A stretch of 64,000 bases of DNA from Rhizobium lentis (GTDB taxonomy: Bacteria > Pseudomonadota > Alphaproteobacteria > Rhizobiales > Rhizobiaceae): positions 682,001 through 746,000 of the forward strand of contig NZ_CP071454.1 in the NCBI RefSeq assembly GCF_017352135.1, given 5' to 3'. Numbering within the stretch: position 1 is the first letter of the stretch; each line of letters begins with the position of its first letter. Position numbers and translations under genes: made by a program. The notes below the pieces were generated by a model. That model saw nothing but the letters and a program-made list of their open reading frames with translations, was not told where the DNA came from and did not search any database. Positions 18,279-27,033 of the stretch are shown one piece after another.

Positions 18279-18800
18279 TCAGCGTGTTGACACAGCCTTC
18301 AAGCCCGCAAGGAACTTGATGCATAGCGCATTGAACTGTTGTTGTTCGGCTATCGTCAGTCCTGCCAACGTGGTGCGCTCGTTTTCGACATGCTCCGCGA
18401 GGATGGCATCAATCAATGAAAGCCCTTTATGCGTGAGCGCCACCAGGGTGCCGCGTCGATCGGAGGGATGGCTTCGGCGCGCGACCAAGCTCTCTCGTTC
18501 AAGCCGGTCGATACGAGCCGTCATCCCTCCTGATGAGAGCATTGCGGCTTCATAAAGCTGGGTGGGCGTGAGTTCAAAAGGCGCGCCTGAGCGCCGCAAG
18601 GTTGCGAGGACATCGAATTCCCCGGTCTGCAAGCCATGCTCGGCAAAGAACGGGGTGAGGTGCTCGCGCATGATGATCTGCGTGATTTCTCCCAGGCGTC
18701 CGAGCAGTTCCATCGGAAACGGATCAATATCCGGGCGCTCCCGCCTCCATTGCGCAGCAGCAGCAGCAGCTCGATCAAACCGGTTGATAGGGTCGCTCAT
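18279..18800 (-). CDS. MarR-family transcriptional regulator
   Basis: A protein of 173 residues with the MarR winged-helix domain: GEFDVLATLRRSGAPFELTPTQLYEAAMLSSGGMTARIDRLERESLVARRSHPSDRRGTL-type arrangement, with the recognition helix around residues 85-100 and the wing HPSDRRGTLVALT. It is divergent from a CynX-type exporter gene 46 bases away, a usual layout for a repressor that controls the transporter. The inducer is not known. Confidence 0.88.
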   Translation of the reverse strand: MSDPINRFDRAAAAAAQWRRERPDIDPFPMELLGRLGEITQIIMREHLTPFFAEHGLQTGEFDVLATLRRSGAPFELTPTQLYEAAMLSSGGMTARIDRLERESLVARRSHPSDRRGTLVALTHKGLSLIDAILAEHVENERTTLAGLTIAEQQQFNALCIKFLAGLKAVSTR

Positions 18801-18846
18801 GTCATGTATCTCGATATCAAGAATCTTTCCAGCAAGAGAAAATCAT

Positions 18847-20052
18847 ATGTCCCTATCACACACGATGCAACGCGAAAGCGCTCGCCGAACATCTGCTTCC
18901 ACCGTCTTGACGATCATTGCGATTCTCGCGGTCGCTTTGAATTTGCGCCCGGCTCTTGCAGCGATCGGCCCAGTCCTCGACCGCATCGAGGCAGCTACAG
19001 GCCTCACATCGACCGGTGCTGGCCTGCTTACCACCCTCCCAGTCTTCCTGATGGGGCTCGGGGCTTTGGCTGCGTCTTCCCTCCAGACACGGGCGGGCGA
19101 ACGACGTGGTATTGTCCTCGGCATTGTCATCATCGCGCTATCGTGCCTAGCGCGCTACGTCTGGCCCTCCAACTACGGGCTTTTGGCCAGTGCTGCCGCG
19201 TGCGGTATCGGGATCGCCATCGTGCAAGCCTTGATGCCGGGTTTCGTCAAACGGGTCTTTGCGCTCGATGCTGGCCGTATCATGGGCCTGTATTCGACCG
19301 GCATCATGGGAGGTGCCACATTGGCAGCCGCGACTGCAGCTTGTTTGTCTCGCCACCTGGGTTGGGAAATGATGCTGGGATTGTGGGGGGTGCCAGCTCT
19401 CCTTGCGCTTGTCCTGTGGCAAGCGGCATCATCTTCGGATCCTTCGCGGCAAAGATCGGAAACCGATAAAATTAGCAGTCGATCCCCCTCGCGAAGTGGG
19501 AGAGCATGGCTCCTTCTTCTCTTCTTTGGCGTCGGCACGGGCGCGTATACGCTTGTTCTCGCGTGGCTGCCGCCCTTCTATATAGAATTGGGACGCACTG
19601 AAGATGCCGCCGGTTATTTGCTTGCGGGGCTCACTCTGATCGAGGTTCTTGCTGGTCTTATCGTATCGGCAGTGATCAACCGATTCCCCGATCGGCGAGG
19701 GCCGCTTGCTGCCGCTCTTCTTGCCATTCTCGGCGGCCTGGTTTGCCTGATAACGATGCCGTTGACGCTTGCACTCCCGGCAATGATCCTGCTTGGGCTC
19801 GGTATCGGCTCGCTGTTCCCGCTATCGCTGATCGTCACGCTCGATCACGCCGACGACCCTGCCCGCGCCGGTCGCCTCACGGCCTTCGTGCAGGGAGGCG
19901 GGTACATGATCGCAAGCATCATGCCTTTCGTCGCCGGGTGGATGCGAAGCCATTCGAATGGCTTATCCCAGGCCTGGGTCATGATGGCAGCCGGCATCGT
20001 GCTGCTCCTTGTGATTGCGCTCCGATTCTCGCCAGGAAGGCGCGTGATTTGA
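18847..20052 (+). CDS. CynX/NimT-family MFS transporter
   Basis: From the ATG at 18847 (AGAGAA upstream) the protein has 401 residues and about 12 hydrophobic segments. The opening ALNLRPALAAIGPVLDRIEAATGLTSTGAGLLTTLPVFLMG is typical of the CynX/NimT group, which includes the cyanate-operon transporter and the 2-nitroimidazole exporter. It is divergent from the MarR gene, which probably controls it. The substrate is open. The frame extends upstream over the MarR gene but without coding character. Confidence 0.85.
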   Translation: MSLSHTMQRESARRTSASTVLTIIAILAVALNLRPALAAIGPVLDRIEAATGLTSTGAGLLTTLPVFLMGLGALAASSLQTRAGERRGIVLGIVIIALSCLARYVWPSNYGLLASAAACGIGIAIVQALMPGFVKRVFALDAGRIMGLYSTGIMGGATLAAATAACLSRHLGWEMMLGLWGVPALLALVLWQAASSSDPSRQRSETDKISSRSPSRSGRAWLLLLFFGVGTGAYTLVLAWLPPFYIELGRTEDAAGYLLAGLTLIEVLAGLIVSAVINRFPDRRGPLAAALLAILGGLVCLITMPLTLALPAMILLGLGIGSLFPLSLIVTLDHADDPARAGRLTAFVQGGGYMIASIMPFVAGWMRSHSNGLSQAWVMMAAGIVLLLVIALRFSPGRRVI

Positions 20053-20187
20053 TTGTATCCGTGGCGAGTGAGGTCGGAGAACCTCTCATTTCGCGCGTTG
20101 CCAAAGGTCGTGTTTCATCTAATGAGAGATCGGGTGGGCGAGGACGGTTATCGCTGCGATGACGGCGCTAGGTTCCAGACGGTGCAA

Positions 20188-21447
20188 ATGACGAATAATA
20201 GACAACGACTGAACTATGTCCTGCTCCTCATCGCGGGCTCCGGATCCGTGACGATCGCGCGGGCCATGACGCTCTCGTTCCTTGCCATCAAGCTGCAGCA
20301 GTCCTTCGGCCTCGGCCCGGCCATGATTGGAGCTCTTCTGGGGATCGGTCCCCTGCTAGGCGCTATCGCAGCCCCCTTCGCAGGCACATTATCGGATCGG
20401 CTGGGGCGGAAAACCATGCTGACGGTCACCCTCCTTTCCATGGCGCTTGCATTGGTTGGAATGGGGGTCGCCGAAACGGTTGTCGCATTTTGCATTGCTC
20501 AGGTCGCCGCCGCCGTGGCGCTCGCGATCTATGAGCCGATTTCACGCGCGTTGATGAGTGACGTGTGCCCCGAACGCCTCCGGCTCAAGTATTTTTCCTG
20601 GCGGTACACGGCCACGAATGTGGGGTGGGCCGTTGGACCGTTGATGGGGATTGCTGCTGGTGCCGCATCCACCGCTCTTTTTGTCATTGCGGGCCTTGTC
20701 TACGCGATGTTCGCGCTGGTCTTGCACCTATTGAATGTGCCGATTCCCCAAAGCGATGATGGTTCCCGAGCATCTGCTAACGCGCCATTGCTTGAGAGCC
20801 TGAAGGCGGCGATCCGCGATCCACGGCTGGCCTTCTTTATCAGTGGCGGTACATTGCTGATCGCCGTCTATGGCCAATGGTCAGCGACACTGGCTCCGTA
20901 CCTCACCGGAAATGTTGCCGGAGGCGTGGAAATCTATGCCCGTCTCGTTTCGATCAACGGTGCAGTCGTCCTGATCGGGAACCCCTTCGCCCGCCGGTTC
21001 ATCGAACGCGCAGGCGCCCTCAACGGCCTCGTGATCGGATGCATCCTGTTTGCTTTAGGTGAGATCGGCTTCCTTGGCGCCGCTGGATTTTGGGGGCTGG
21101 CGTTTTCGATGATCGTGTTCACGATCGGCGAGATCCTCGTCGTGCCATCCGAATACATGCTGGTCGACGGCATTGCGCATGATCGGAACAGAGGCAGTTA
21201 TTTCGGCGCGCACTCGTTTTCGACCATCGGCAATTTCATCGGGCCGACTCTTGGGGGCTTCATGCTGGGCGCTTTTGGCGGGCCCGGCATGTTTCTGCTG
21301 TTTGCAGGATTTGCGACCATCAGCGCAATTCTGTTCGCGATCGGTACGCGCATGCCGCCGCCGAAACCAGCGATACGGCAATTCGCAGCAGGCTCGCGGG
21401 AAGCTGCAACCGGGCCATACTTGCGTGGTGCCTATCCTGTTTCATGA
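20188..21447 (+). CDS. MFS transporter (drug/sugar efflux type)
   Basis: A protein of 419 residues with 12 predicted membrane segments and the MFS motif A (GTLSDRLGRKTMLTV) after the second one. The hydrophilic loop LNVPIPQSDDGSRASANAPLLESLKAAIRD separates the two halves. The group contains efflux pumps similar to MdtH/YdeE. The frame directly abuts the previous gene through a TTG at 20053, but the first convincing start is the ATG at 20188; its ribosome site is weak, so the start is uncertain. It probably shares the transcript of the CynX-type gene. Confidence 0.8.
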   Translation: MTNNRQRLNYVLLLIAGSGSVTIARAMTLSFLAIKLQQSFGLGPAMIGALLGIGPLLGAIAAPFAGTLSDRLGRKTMLTVTLLSMALALVGMGVAETVVAFCIAQVAAAVALAIYEPISRALMSDVCPERLRLKYFSWRYTATNVGWAVGPLMGIAAGAASTALFVIAGLVYAMFALVLHLLNVPIPQSDDGSRASANAPLLESLKAAIRDPRLAFFISGGTLLIAVYGQWSATLAPYLTGNVAGGVEIYARLVSINGAVVLIGNPFARRFIERAGALNGLVIGCILFALGEIGFLGAAGFWGLAFSMIVFTIGEILVVPSEYMLVDGIAHDRNRGSYFGAHSFSTIGNFIGPTLGGFMLGAFGGPGMFLLFAGFATISAILFAIGTRMPPPKPAIRQFAAGSREAATGPYLRGAYPVS

Positions 21448-21539
21448 AACGTGACATTCGCGGGAAAGATCTGCAATTCGACCATCGCGAAAATGCGCGC
21501 CTCACGAAAGTTGAATGGGGCATTTCAGAGAGGACTGGC

Positions 21540-22529
21540 CTACTCCGCCGGCTGCGCAAAACGATCACGGTAGATCGACGGGCTGACGCCATAATGCCGA
21601 CCAAACTGAAGCCTCAGGTTTTCGGCACTTCCCAACCCAGTCACCCTTGCAATGTCATCGGGGGCGGCAGCACCAGTCTCCAGCAGGATGCGGGCTTGTT
21701 CAAGCCGCTCCCTCAGGATCCACTTGAGCGGGGACAAACCGGTCAGGGACCGAAAGCGACGCTGAAAGGTGCGTTCGCTCATGCCCGCGTGGCGAGCGAG
21801 AGCACTGATTGTGTGCGGATCGTCAAGGTTGGCCAGGATGTGATTGAGGATCGACGACAACCGATCGGCCTCTCGCCTCAATGGCACGGGACGCTCGATA
21901 AACTGGGATTGCCCTCCCTGGCGATGGCTATACATCACCAGACGACGCGCCACGGTATTGGCAAGATCAGCCCCGAAATCCGAACGGACGATATGCAGGC
22001 AAAGATCGATGCCCGCTGAGCTGCCTGCCGAGGTGAGTATGTCACCCTCATCGATATAGAGGCAATTCGCGTCAATCTCGATAGCGGGATAGCGCCGGGC
22101 CAAGCCCTCGGCAAAACGCCAATGCGTTGTGGCGCGACGGCCATTGAGCAAACCGGCGGCCGCCAGCACATAGGCGCCCCCACAGATGGAGACGACGCGG
22201 GCGCCGCCCTCATGAGCGCGGAGCAATGCCTTGCAGATCTGTTCTGGTACCGGTTCATCGGGTCCGCGCCAGCCGGGGACGATGATTGTTCCCGCCTGGT
22301 ACAGATCGGTCTCGGTGCCTGTTGCCGCGATCGTCAGGCCACCACAGGCATGAAGAGGCCGATCCTCCAGTGAGACCGATTTGAACTGATACCAGTCGGG
22401 ACCAGCCTCAGGGCGATCCAGCCCAAAAACTTCGGCAGTGATGCCAAATTCGAAGGTGCAGAGGCCGTCATAGACCAGGCTGACGACACGTCTGTTTGCA
22501 GGAAAGCGCGGGTTCTCGGTTTTTGGCAT
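21540..22529 (-). CDS. GlxA/FtrA-type AraC regulator with DJ-1/PfpI domain
   Basis: A protein of about 329 residues. The first 190 residues form a DJ-1/PfpI-like amidotransferase domain with the nucleophile-elbow Cys in RVVSICGGAYVLAAAGLL. The C-terminal 110 residues carry two helix-turn-helix motifs of the AraC type (HTISALARHAGMSERTFQRRFRSLTG and DDIARVTGLGSAENLRLQFGRHYG). Such proteins are activators of stress or catabolic genes. It faces the MFS gene tail to tail and is divergent from a small SnoaL-like gene. The frame opens with a TTG at 22565; the ATG at 22529 is preferred. Confidence 0.85.
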   Translation of the reverse strand: MPKTENPRFPANRRVVSLVYDGLCTFEFGITAEVFGLDRPEAGPDWYQFKSVSLEDRPLHACGGLTIAATGTETDLYQAGTIIVPGWRGPDEPVPEQICKALLRAHEGGARVVSICGGAYVLAAAGLLNGRRATTHWRFAEGLARRYPAIEIDANCLYIDEGDILTSAGSSAGIDLCLHIVRSDFGADLANTVARRLVMYSHRQGGQSQFIERPVPLRREADRLSSILNHILANLDDPHTISALARHAGMSERTFQRRFRSLTGLSPLKWILRERLEQARILLETGAAAPDDIARVTGLGSAENLRLQFGRHYGVSPSIYRDRFAQPAE

Positions 22530-22619
22530 GAATGCCGTCTTATCTGGCAATCCCGCCACTGGCAACTCGAGCTGTCGGCGTGCAACACGGTCACTCGTCT
22601 ACCAACATGGAGAAGTCAG

Positions 22620-23000
22620 ATGAGCCGCGATACGGAATTGCTGAACGCGATACAAACCTATTTCGACGCCCTTTACGCCTGCGATCTCTCGCTCTTTGAC
22701 CAGGTCTTTCATCCGGCTTCGAGCCTGTTCGACGCCGACGAGGGTGACATCGCGGTCGATCCGATTGCAGACTATCGCCAGGTGATCGCCAGGCGTGAGT
22801 CTCCTGCAAGCCGCTCACAGGAGCGCGAAGACGAGATCATCCTCATCGACTGGCTTTCGCCAACTGCCGCCACCGTGAAGGTCCGGCTGCGAATCCACGC
22901 GAACGTCTTCATCGATCATCTCTGCTTCGTAAAAGGTATTGATGGCTGGCGGATCGTCGCAAAGATCTGGCACCTCGAACGTGCAACGACAACGGCGTAG
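22620..23000 (+). CDS. SnoaL-like / putative lumazine-binding small protein
   Basis: A 126-residue protein with the cone-shaped NTF2/SnoaL-like fold pattern: helix LLNAIQTYFDALYACDLSLFDQVFHP, then alternating strands ending in DHLCFVKGIDGWRIVAKIWH. The closing sequence fits the putative lumazine-binding family. Members are often small enzymes or binding proteins of unknown substrate. A good GGAGAAG site precedes the ATG, and the gene is followed after 30 bases by a hexapeptide-repeat gene in the same direction. Confidence 0.75.
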   Translation: MSRDTELLNAIQTYFDALYACDLSLFDQVFHPASSLFDADEGDIAVDPIADYRQVIARRESPASRSQEREDEIILIDWLSPTAATVKVRLRIHANVFIDHLCFVKGIDGWRIVAKIWHLERATTTA

Positions 23001-23030
23001 CAGCCAAGATCGAGATAGGAGGATAAGAAC

Positions 23031-23624
23031 ATGACTATATCCTACGAAGAACAGTCACCATCGGTTGATCCCGATGCCTGGGTTGCGCAAGATGCGACGG
23101 TCTGTGGTGATGTTGTCATCGGTGCGGGCAGCAGGATTATGCATGGTGCTCGCCTGGTGGCGGAGGCCGGCGGCTCCATCCGCATCGGACGGAACTGCAT
23201 CGTGCTCGAAAACGCGGTGATCCGGGCCACGGGCCGCCACGATTGCAGAGTGGGCGACCACTGCATAGTCGGGCCCAACAGTCATGTGGTCGGTGCCCAG
23301 ATTGGCGACGAGGTGTTCATCGCGACCGGAGCTGCCGTGTTCCACGGGGCGCACATCGGGCGCGGATCGGAAGTCCGCATCAACGCAACCGTGCATCTGC
23401 GAACGCGGCTGGAACCGGGCTCGACAGTGCCAATCGGATGGGTCGCAGTCGGCGATCCCGCAGAAATTCTGCCCCCGGACCAGCATGAGAAAATCTGGGA
23501 CATTCAAAGGACGCTCGATTTTCCCGGATTTGTATATGGGGTGGATAGAAGCCAGCCCGACGTCATGAAAAACATCACGGTTTCCCTCTCAAAGGCTCTT
23601 GGAGCACCTCAAGCCGATGGCTGA
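23031..23624 (+). CDS. Hexapeptide-repeat protein of the gamma-carbonic-anhydrase type
   Basis: A protein of 197 residues built from left-handed beta-helix hexapeptide repeats (ATVCGDVVIGAGSRIMHGARL, IGRNCIVLENAVIRATG, VGDHCIVGPNSHVVGAQIGDEVFIATGAAVFHGAHIGRGSEVRINA). It resembles the YrdA/PaaY/CaiE group. Metal-ligand histidines of carbonic anhydrases are only partly visible, so enzyme activity is uncertain. It has a very good TAGGAGG site. Its 3' end overlaps the decayed MFS gene on the other strand. Confidence 0.8.
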   Translation: MTISYEEQSPSVDPDAWVAQDATVCGDVVIGAGSRIMHGARLVAEAGGSIRIGRNCIVLENAVIRATGRHDCRVGDHCIVGPNSHVVGAQIGDEVFIATGAAVFHGAHIGRGSEVRINATVHLRTRLEPGSTVPIGWVAVGDPAEILPPDQHEKIWDIQRTLDFPGFVYGVDRSQPDVMKNITVSLSKALGAPQADG

Positions 23625-24454
23625 GGCTAGGAAGCCAGTTTCACCCTCCAGCCAACGTTTGCTCTGAGCCGACAGCGGAAGACCGATACTGACAAGTGCG
23701 GAACCCCCGAAAACAAGAAGGACACTGTCGATCTGGCCCGTCATGCGATGGCCGACCAGAAGTGGCGCGATGTAGGTGTAGAGGAGGTTATGGGCCAGGA
23801 CGAAGCAGAGCGTCACCGCCAGCACCGGGCGTACGCCCGGAACCACAAAGACCTGGGCCAAGGAAGGGCGTTGCGTTTCAGGCTCGCCGGCGAAATCCGG
23901 CACCTTCGCGATTGTCCAGCCAGCAGCAACGCGATCACGCTGAGCAATCCGAAGGTCAGTCGCCAACCGGCGAGGTTGCCGATAAATGTGCCGGCCGGGA
24001 TGCCGATGGAGAGCGCCAACGGCGTCCCCGCCATCGCAATGGCCATGGCCCGGCCAGCGAGGCCGGGCGGTGCCATGCGAACAGTATAGCCGGCCAGCAA
24101 CGCCCACAGCAGGCCGGCCGATACACCGCCGACGAAACGTGCCGTCATCGCGACGATAAAACTCGCTGTCAGGGCCGTAATCAGATTGGCGATAGCGAAA
24201 CCGATGATGGCTCCGAGCAGGAGTGGTCGCCTGCGCCAGCTTCGCGTTGCTGCCGTCAGCGGGATCGCTGCGAGCAGCGATCCAAGCGCATAGATACTGA
24301 TCCATTGTCCCGCCATGGCCTCGCTCACCCCCAGCGACACCCCGATCTGCCGAAGCAGACCGGCCGGGAGGGCCTCCGTCAGGATGGTGACGAAACCGGC
24401 AACCGCCAGTGCGCATAGCCCCGCTACCGGCATCCGTTCGACCTGCGTCGTCAC
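23589..24454 (-). pseudogene. MFS transporter gene, frameshifted and truncated at the 3' end
   Basis: The first two thirds are read in one frame from a GTG at 24454 (VAGLCALAVAGFVTILTEAL ... RLTFGLLSVIALLLAG); near 23915-23925 the homology jumps to another frame (TIAKVPDFAGEPETQRPSLAQVF ... LLYTYIAPLLVGHRM). A one-base indel explains this. After LLVFGGSALVSI, around the eighth membrane segment, the MFS sequence ends and is replaced by unrelated residues up to the stop at 23589, so about four membrane segments are missing. The total of about 288 codons compares with about 390 in the family. The GTG overlaps the stop of the upstream gene (GTGA). A sequencing error could explain the frameshift but not the truncation. 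Confidence 0.8.
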
Positions 24455-24789
24455 GTTGAGGCCTTCGGCAGCACCAGGTCGCCAACGGTGTAGGTGTGAA
24501 ACTCGCTCGACGAGACGGTGTCGAGCTTGCGGAACTTTTCGAGGAATACCGGATCGGAAAAGAAAATCTCGACGTCGCCTGGGTCTGAGATCGCCTCGAT
24601 ATTCACGACCGTCAGCCCATCCGTACTCTTGGCAAGGTTGCTCCACAGAAAACCTGGCTTCCGCTCGGCGACATAGTGGACAACATCCTGGATGAGCCGA
24701 AAGGCTTCCTCCTGCTTGCCAGGATGAACGTGGATCACGTTGATGATGAAAGTCGTCGGGGTGGGCTGGGTCGTGAAGGCGGGAATCAT
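24451..24789 (-). CDS. Antibiotic biosynthesis monooxygenase (ABM) domain protein
   Basis: A 112-residue single-domain protein with the ABM ferredoxin-like pattern (FIINVIHVHPGKQEEAFRLIQDVVHYVAERKPGFL ... EAISDPGDVEIFFSDPVFLEKFRKLDTV). Such small dimeric proteins oxidise quinone-like or aromatic compounds without cofactor, or act as accessory proteins. An AAGGAGACG site precedes the ATG. The stop overlaps the start of the MFS pseudogene, so they formed one operon, divergent from the LysR pseudogene; the operon appears to have lost both exporter and regulator. Confidence 0.8.
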   Translation of the reverse strand: MIPAFTTQPTPTTFIINVIHVHPGKQEEAFRLIQDVVHYVAERKPGFLWSNLAKSTDGLTVVNIEAISDPGDVEIFFSDPVFLEKFRKLDTVSSSEFHTYTVGDLVLPKAST

Positions 24790-24897
24790 GTTCGTCTCCT
24801 TGGTTTAGTAAAGCCAAGAGATAGCGGTCGGCTTGTCGCGGAAAAATAGGCCATTGTTCCGATGACTACGGAATATGATTCCTGTAATGATCAAAGC

Positions 24898-25784
24898 ATG
24901 GACAAACTCACGGCGTTCGACTCCTTCGTGCAATCGGCTGAAACCGGCAGCTTCGTGGCGGCTGGCCGCAAGCTCGGCCTTTCCGCCTCTGCGGTTGGTA
25001 AGGCGGTGGTCCGACTGGAACAACGGCTGGATGTGCGCCTGTTCCATCGCAACACGCGCAACATGACCCTGACCGAAGAGGGGCGGCTGTTCTTCGAACG
25101 CTGCCGCCGCATCTTCGATGAGGTCGAGGCAGCGGAAGCCGAGCTTGCCCGATCCAATCGGACGCCGAGAGGGCGGCTGCGGGTCAGTCTGCCGCTGGTC
25201 GGCATGCTGCTGACCCCGGTGATGGCAAAGTTCATGGCGCCTGGCCAGAGGTGCAACTCGACCTCGATTTCAGCGATCGGCTGGTGGACGTCGTGGAAGA
25301 AGGGTTCGATGCCGTCATTCGCACCGGGCAACCATCGGACAGCCGGTTGATGAGCCGGAATGTCGGCCGGTTCAAACTCAAGATCGTCGCCTCACCCCAC
25401 TATCTGGCGCAATGCGGAGTGCCGGAAACCCCCGACGATCTGGCGCAGCATCAGTGTCTTCACCAACGGTCGCCCAGCACCTGCAAGATCCGACCCTGGC
25501 CGTTTGCTCGCGGGGAACGGCAGGCGAAGATTGTCCTGCCCGAACGGATGAGCGCGACGGCGGTCGATCCTCTGATCGAGTTGGCGATCGAGGGGCTGGG
25601 CATTGCCTGTCTGCCGCCCTTTGCGATCCGTGACGAGATCGCTGACGGCCGTCTCGTGTCGATTTTGGACGAGTGGGTGGAAGAGGCTGATCAGTTCAAC
25701 GTGCTCTGGCCGGCCAGCCGCCAGATCACGCCCAAACTGAGGGCGTTCGTCGACTTCATGGCCGAGCATCTGCAGCCGCAATAG
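24898..25784 (+). pseudogene. LysR-family regulator gene with a frameshift
   Basis: The N-terminal part reads from the ATG at 24898: KLTAFDSFVQSAETGSFVAAGRKLGLSASAVGKAVVRLEQRLDVRLFHR is a clear LysR DNA-binding domain. Near 25239 the reading frame changes: FMA in the first frame continues as WPEVQLDLDFSDRLVDVVEEGFDAVIRTG in the next frame, which carries the effector domain to the stop at 25784. Adding one base at this place restores a full protein of about 296 residues. It is divergent from the ABM gene, whose operon it probably controlled. Either the gene is dead or the assembly has a one-base error. Confidence 0.8.
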
Positions 25785-26240
25785 GCATCGCATATCGCGC
25801 CGGTTCGTCCCGTTTTCGCTGTCATGGTGGCGAGCGGAGCGGCGGCTTGACGCGAGGTGCGGAAATCGGCGGCGTTTGCGTAGCTATCGCGCAGGGTATC
25901 GCGGAACGGAGAGGATCCGAACCCAGCTTAAGGGAGGGCTATAGCGTAGACATAGTTCTCATCATCACCCGGTGCGGCGCGCCATCACCTTATCGAAATT
26001 GTTGTTTTATCGGCTTTTGCGCTCTTCCTCAAAACGGCAATATCGGCAGCGCAACGCTAACCGCTCCGGAAAACTCTTTGTTTTCATTCAATATCGGCGA
26101 ATAGCGGCCGCAGCCGGCGTTAGCACGGTGTTAGCGTAAGTCACCTACCATAGCGACATTATTGGAAACCCGCTTTGTCCGTTGCAACGGGGCAAATGGA
26201 CGGTGGCGATCCCGGAAACGCCACGGCTTACGGAGATTAC
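25785..26240. other. Gap of about 450 bases without recognised gene
   Basis: An open frame at 25847-26104 has no ribosome site and no protein-like pattern. AT content rises after 25950, and a GTTAGC word is repeated near 26118 and 26130. Nothing firm is assigned; the last part probably carries the promoter of the following small secreted protein gene. Confidence 0.4.
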
Positions 26241-26567
26241 ATGAAACCGGTTCTAGCCAGCCTGATTTTGTCGTCTGCCATGCTGCTATCCAGCGCGTCG
26301 GGATTTGCCGCTTCTCGCGGATGGCAGTCGGATGGGCAAGGCACGAGATACTGGCACGTCACCCCGTCGCCTGGGCAATGCAATATAAGTCAGGCGAAAA
26401 ACCGGGCGCTTCGGGCCGGCATCTATCGTAGCGAGATCATACAGCAGGATGAGAATATCATCGTGCTCAGAGGTCTGGATGAATCGGGCGACCGGCGAAC
26501 GATCGGTTTCGGCAACATCAGGGGCTGCCCTGAGTTGGAAGGCTATGAGGAAAGCCCGAACTTCTGA
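26241..26567 (+). CDS. Small secreted protein, unknown function
   Basis: From the ATG at 26241 (CGGAG upstream) the protein has 108 residues. A typical signal peptide (KPVLASLILSSAMLLSSASG, cut after FAA) is followed by about 85 residues with two cysteines (GQCNIS and RGCPEL) that could form one disulfide. Tyr and Trp are frequent near the mature start. No known domain is recognised. It stands alone between the LysR pseudogene and the IS481 remnant. Confidence 0.65.
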   Translation: MKPVLASLILSSAMLLSSASGFAASRGWQSDGQGTRYWHVTPSPGQCNISQAKNRALRAGIYRSEIIQQDENIIVLRGLDESGDRRTIGFGNIRGCPELEGYEESPNF

Positions 26568-26574
26568 GGGCATG

Positions 26575-26800
26575 GTTAAAGCCGACCATTGTCGTAACTG
26601 GCTCCGGCAACTGATCGCATAGCGCATCGGACGACGCGACCGGTCGGTCAGGACCTCCAGCCCGTCCTCCTTGTAGCGATTGGAGGTCTTGTAGCCAGTC
26701 TGCGCGAGATGCCGAACTCCCGGCACACATCGCTCATGCCTTCGCCCTCAAGCAGCCGGCGTCTCCGGCACAAAACGTCACCCTTCTCTCGGGAAGGACA
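26575..26800 (-). pseudogene. IS481-family transposase remnant with one terminal repeat
   Basis: The minus strand encodes [35 protein letters not shown] and TDRSRRPMRYA, a shorter and partly out-of-frame copy of the transposase N-terminus seen at 17304. The catalytic part is gone. The 24 bases at 26777-26800 are identical to the right end of the complete element at 17382-17405. So one end and the first fifth of a related IS remain here, directly before the leuS leader region. Confidence 0.75.
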
Positions 26801-26872
26801 TTGGCACATCGTCAAACCAACCGCGCCGCCGGCGTCTGGACAGGAAAGCGGTTCCGTGTCATCAAAAAAGAC

Positions 26873-26932
26873 ATGAACACCGCGCGCACCAATTCAAAGC
26901 TCCTACTCGCCATCATTCCTATGGTGGGTTAG
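26873..26932 (+). CDS. Leucine leader peptide of the leuS attenuator
   Basis: A 19-codon frame, [19 protein letters not shown], contains three consecutive leucine codons CTC CTA CTC (26900-26908). It ends 28 bases before a rho-independent terminator that precedes a leucyl-tRNA synthetase gene. This is the layout of amino-acid attenuators: when charged leucine tRNA is short, the ribosome stalls on the Leu codons and termination is prevented. The ribosome site is weak (AAAAAAGAC). Short size makes the call depend on the downstream structures, which fit very well. Confidence 0.8.
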   Translation: MNTARTNSKLLLAIIPMVG

Positions 26933-26985
26933 CACGCGCTTGCGTTTTTAAAGATGCAGCAACCCGCCGAAGAGGCGGGTTTTTT
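26906..26985 (+). promoter_or_regulatory. Transcription attenuator (pause hairpin, antiterminator, terminator) upstream of leuS
   Basis: Four segments can be read. Segment 1 (CTCGCCAT, 26906-26913) pairs with segment 2 (ATGGTGGG, 26921-26928) with two G-U pairs. Segment 2, shifted (GGTGGGTT, 26923-26930), pairs over 8 bp, one wobble, with segment 3 (AACCCGCC, 26961-26968) as antiterminator. Segment 3 pairs perfectly with segment 4 (GGCGGGTT, 26974-26981), and the T run extends to 26985, giving the terminator. Segment 1 starts in the third Leu codon, so a ribosome stalled there would mask it and favour antitermination. Confidence 0.8.
26961..26985 (+). terminator. Attenuator terminator before leuS
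   Basis: Stem AACCCGCC / GGCGGGTT with loop GAAGA and six T at 26980-26985. It lies 49 bases before the leuS start, so it controls entry into the gene and does not end an upstream one. Confidence 0.85.
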
Positions 26986-27033
26986 GTTGCCATTCCTCTT
27001 CGGTCGGAATTTCGAGACAGAAGGGAATTCGCA

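Noticed and set aside
25847..26104. 85-residue frame after the LysR pseudogene
   Set aside because: No start signal, odd composition and no recognisable domain.
26241..26567. Secreted protein as a toxin or part of a toxin-antitoxin pair
   Set aside because: No partner gene and no known toxin motif; only a signal peptide and two Cys are visible.
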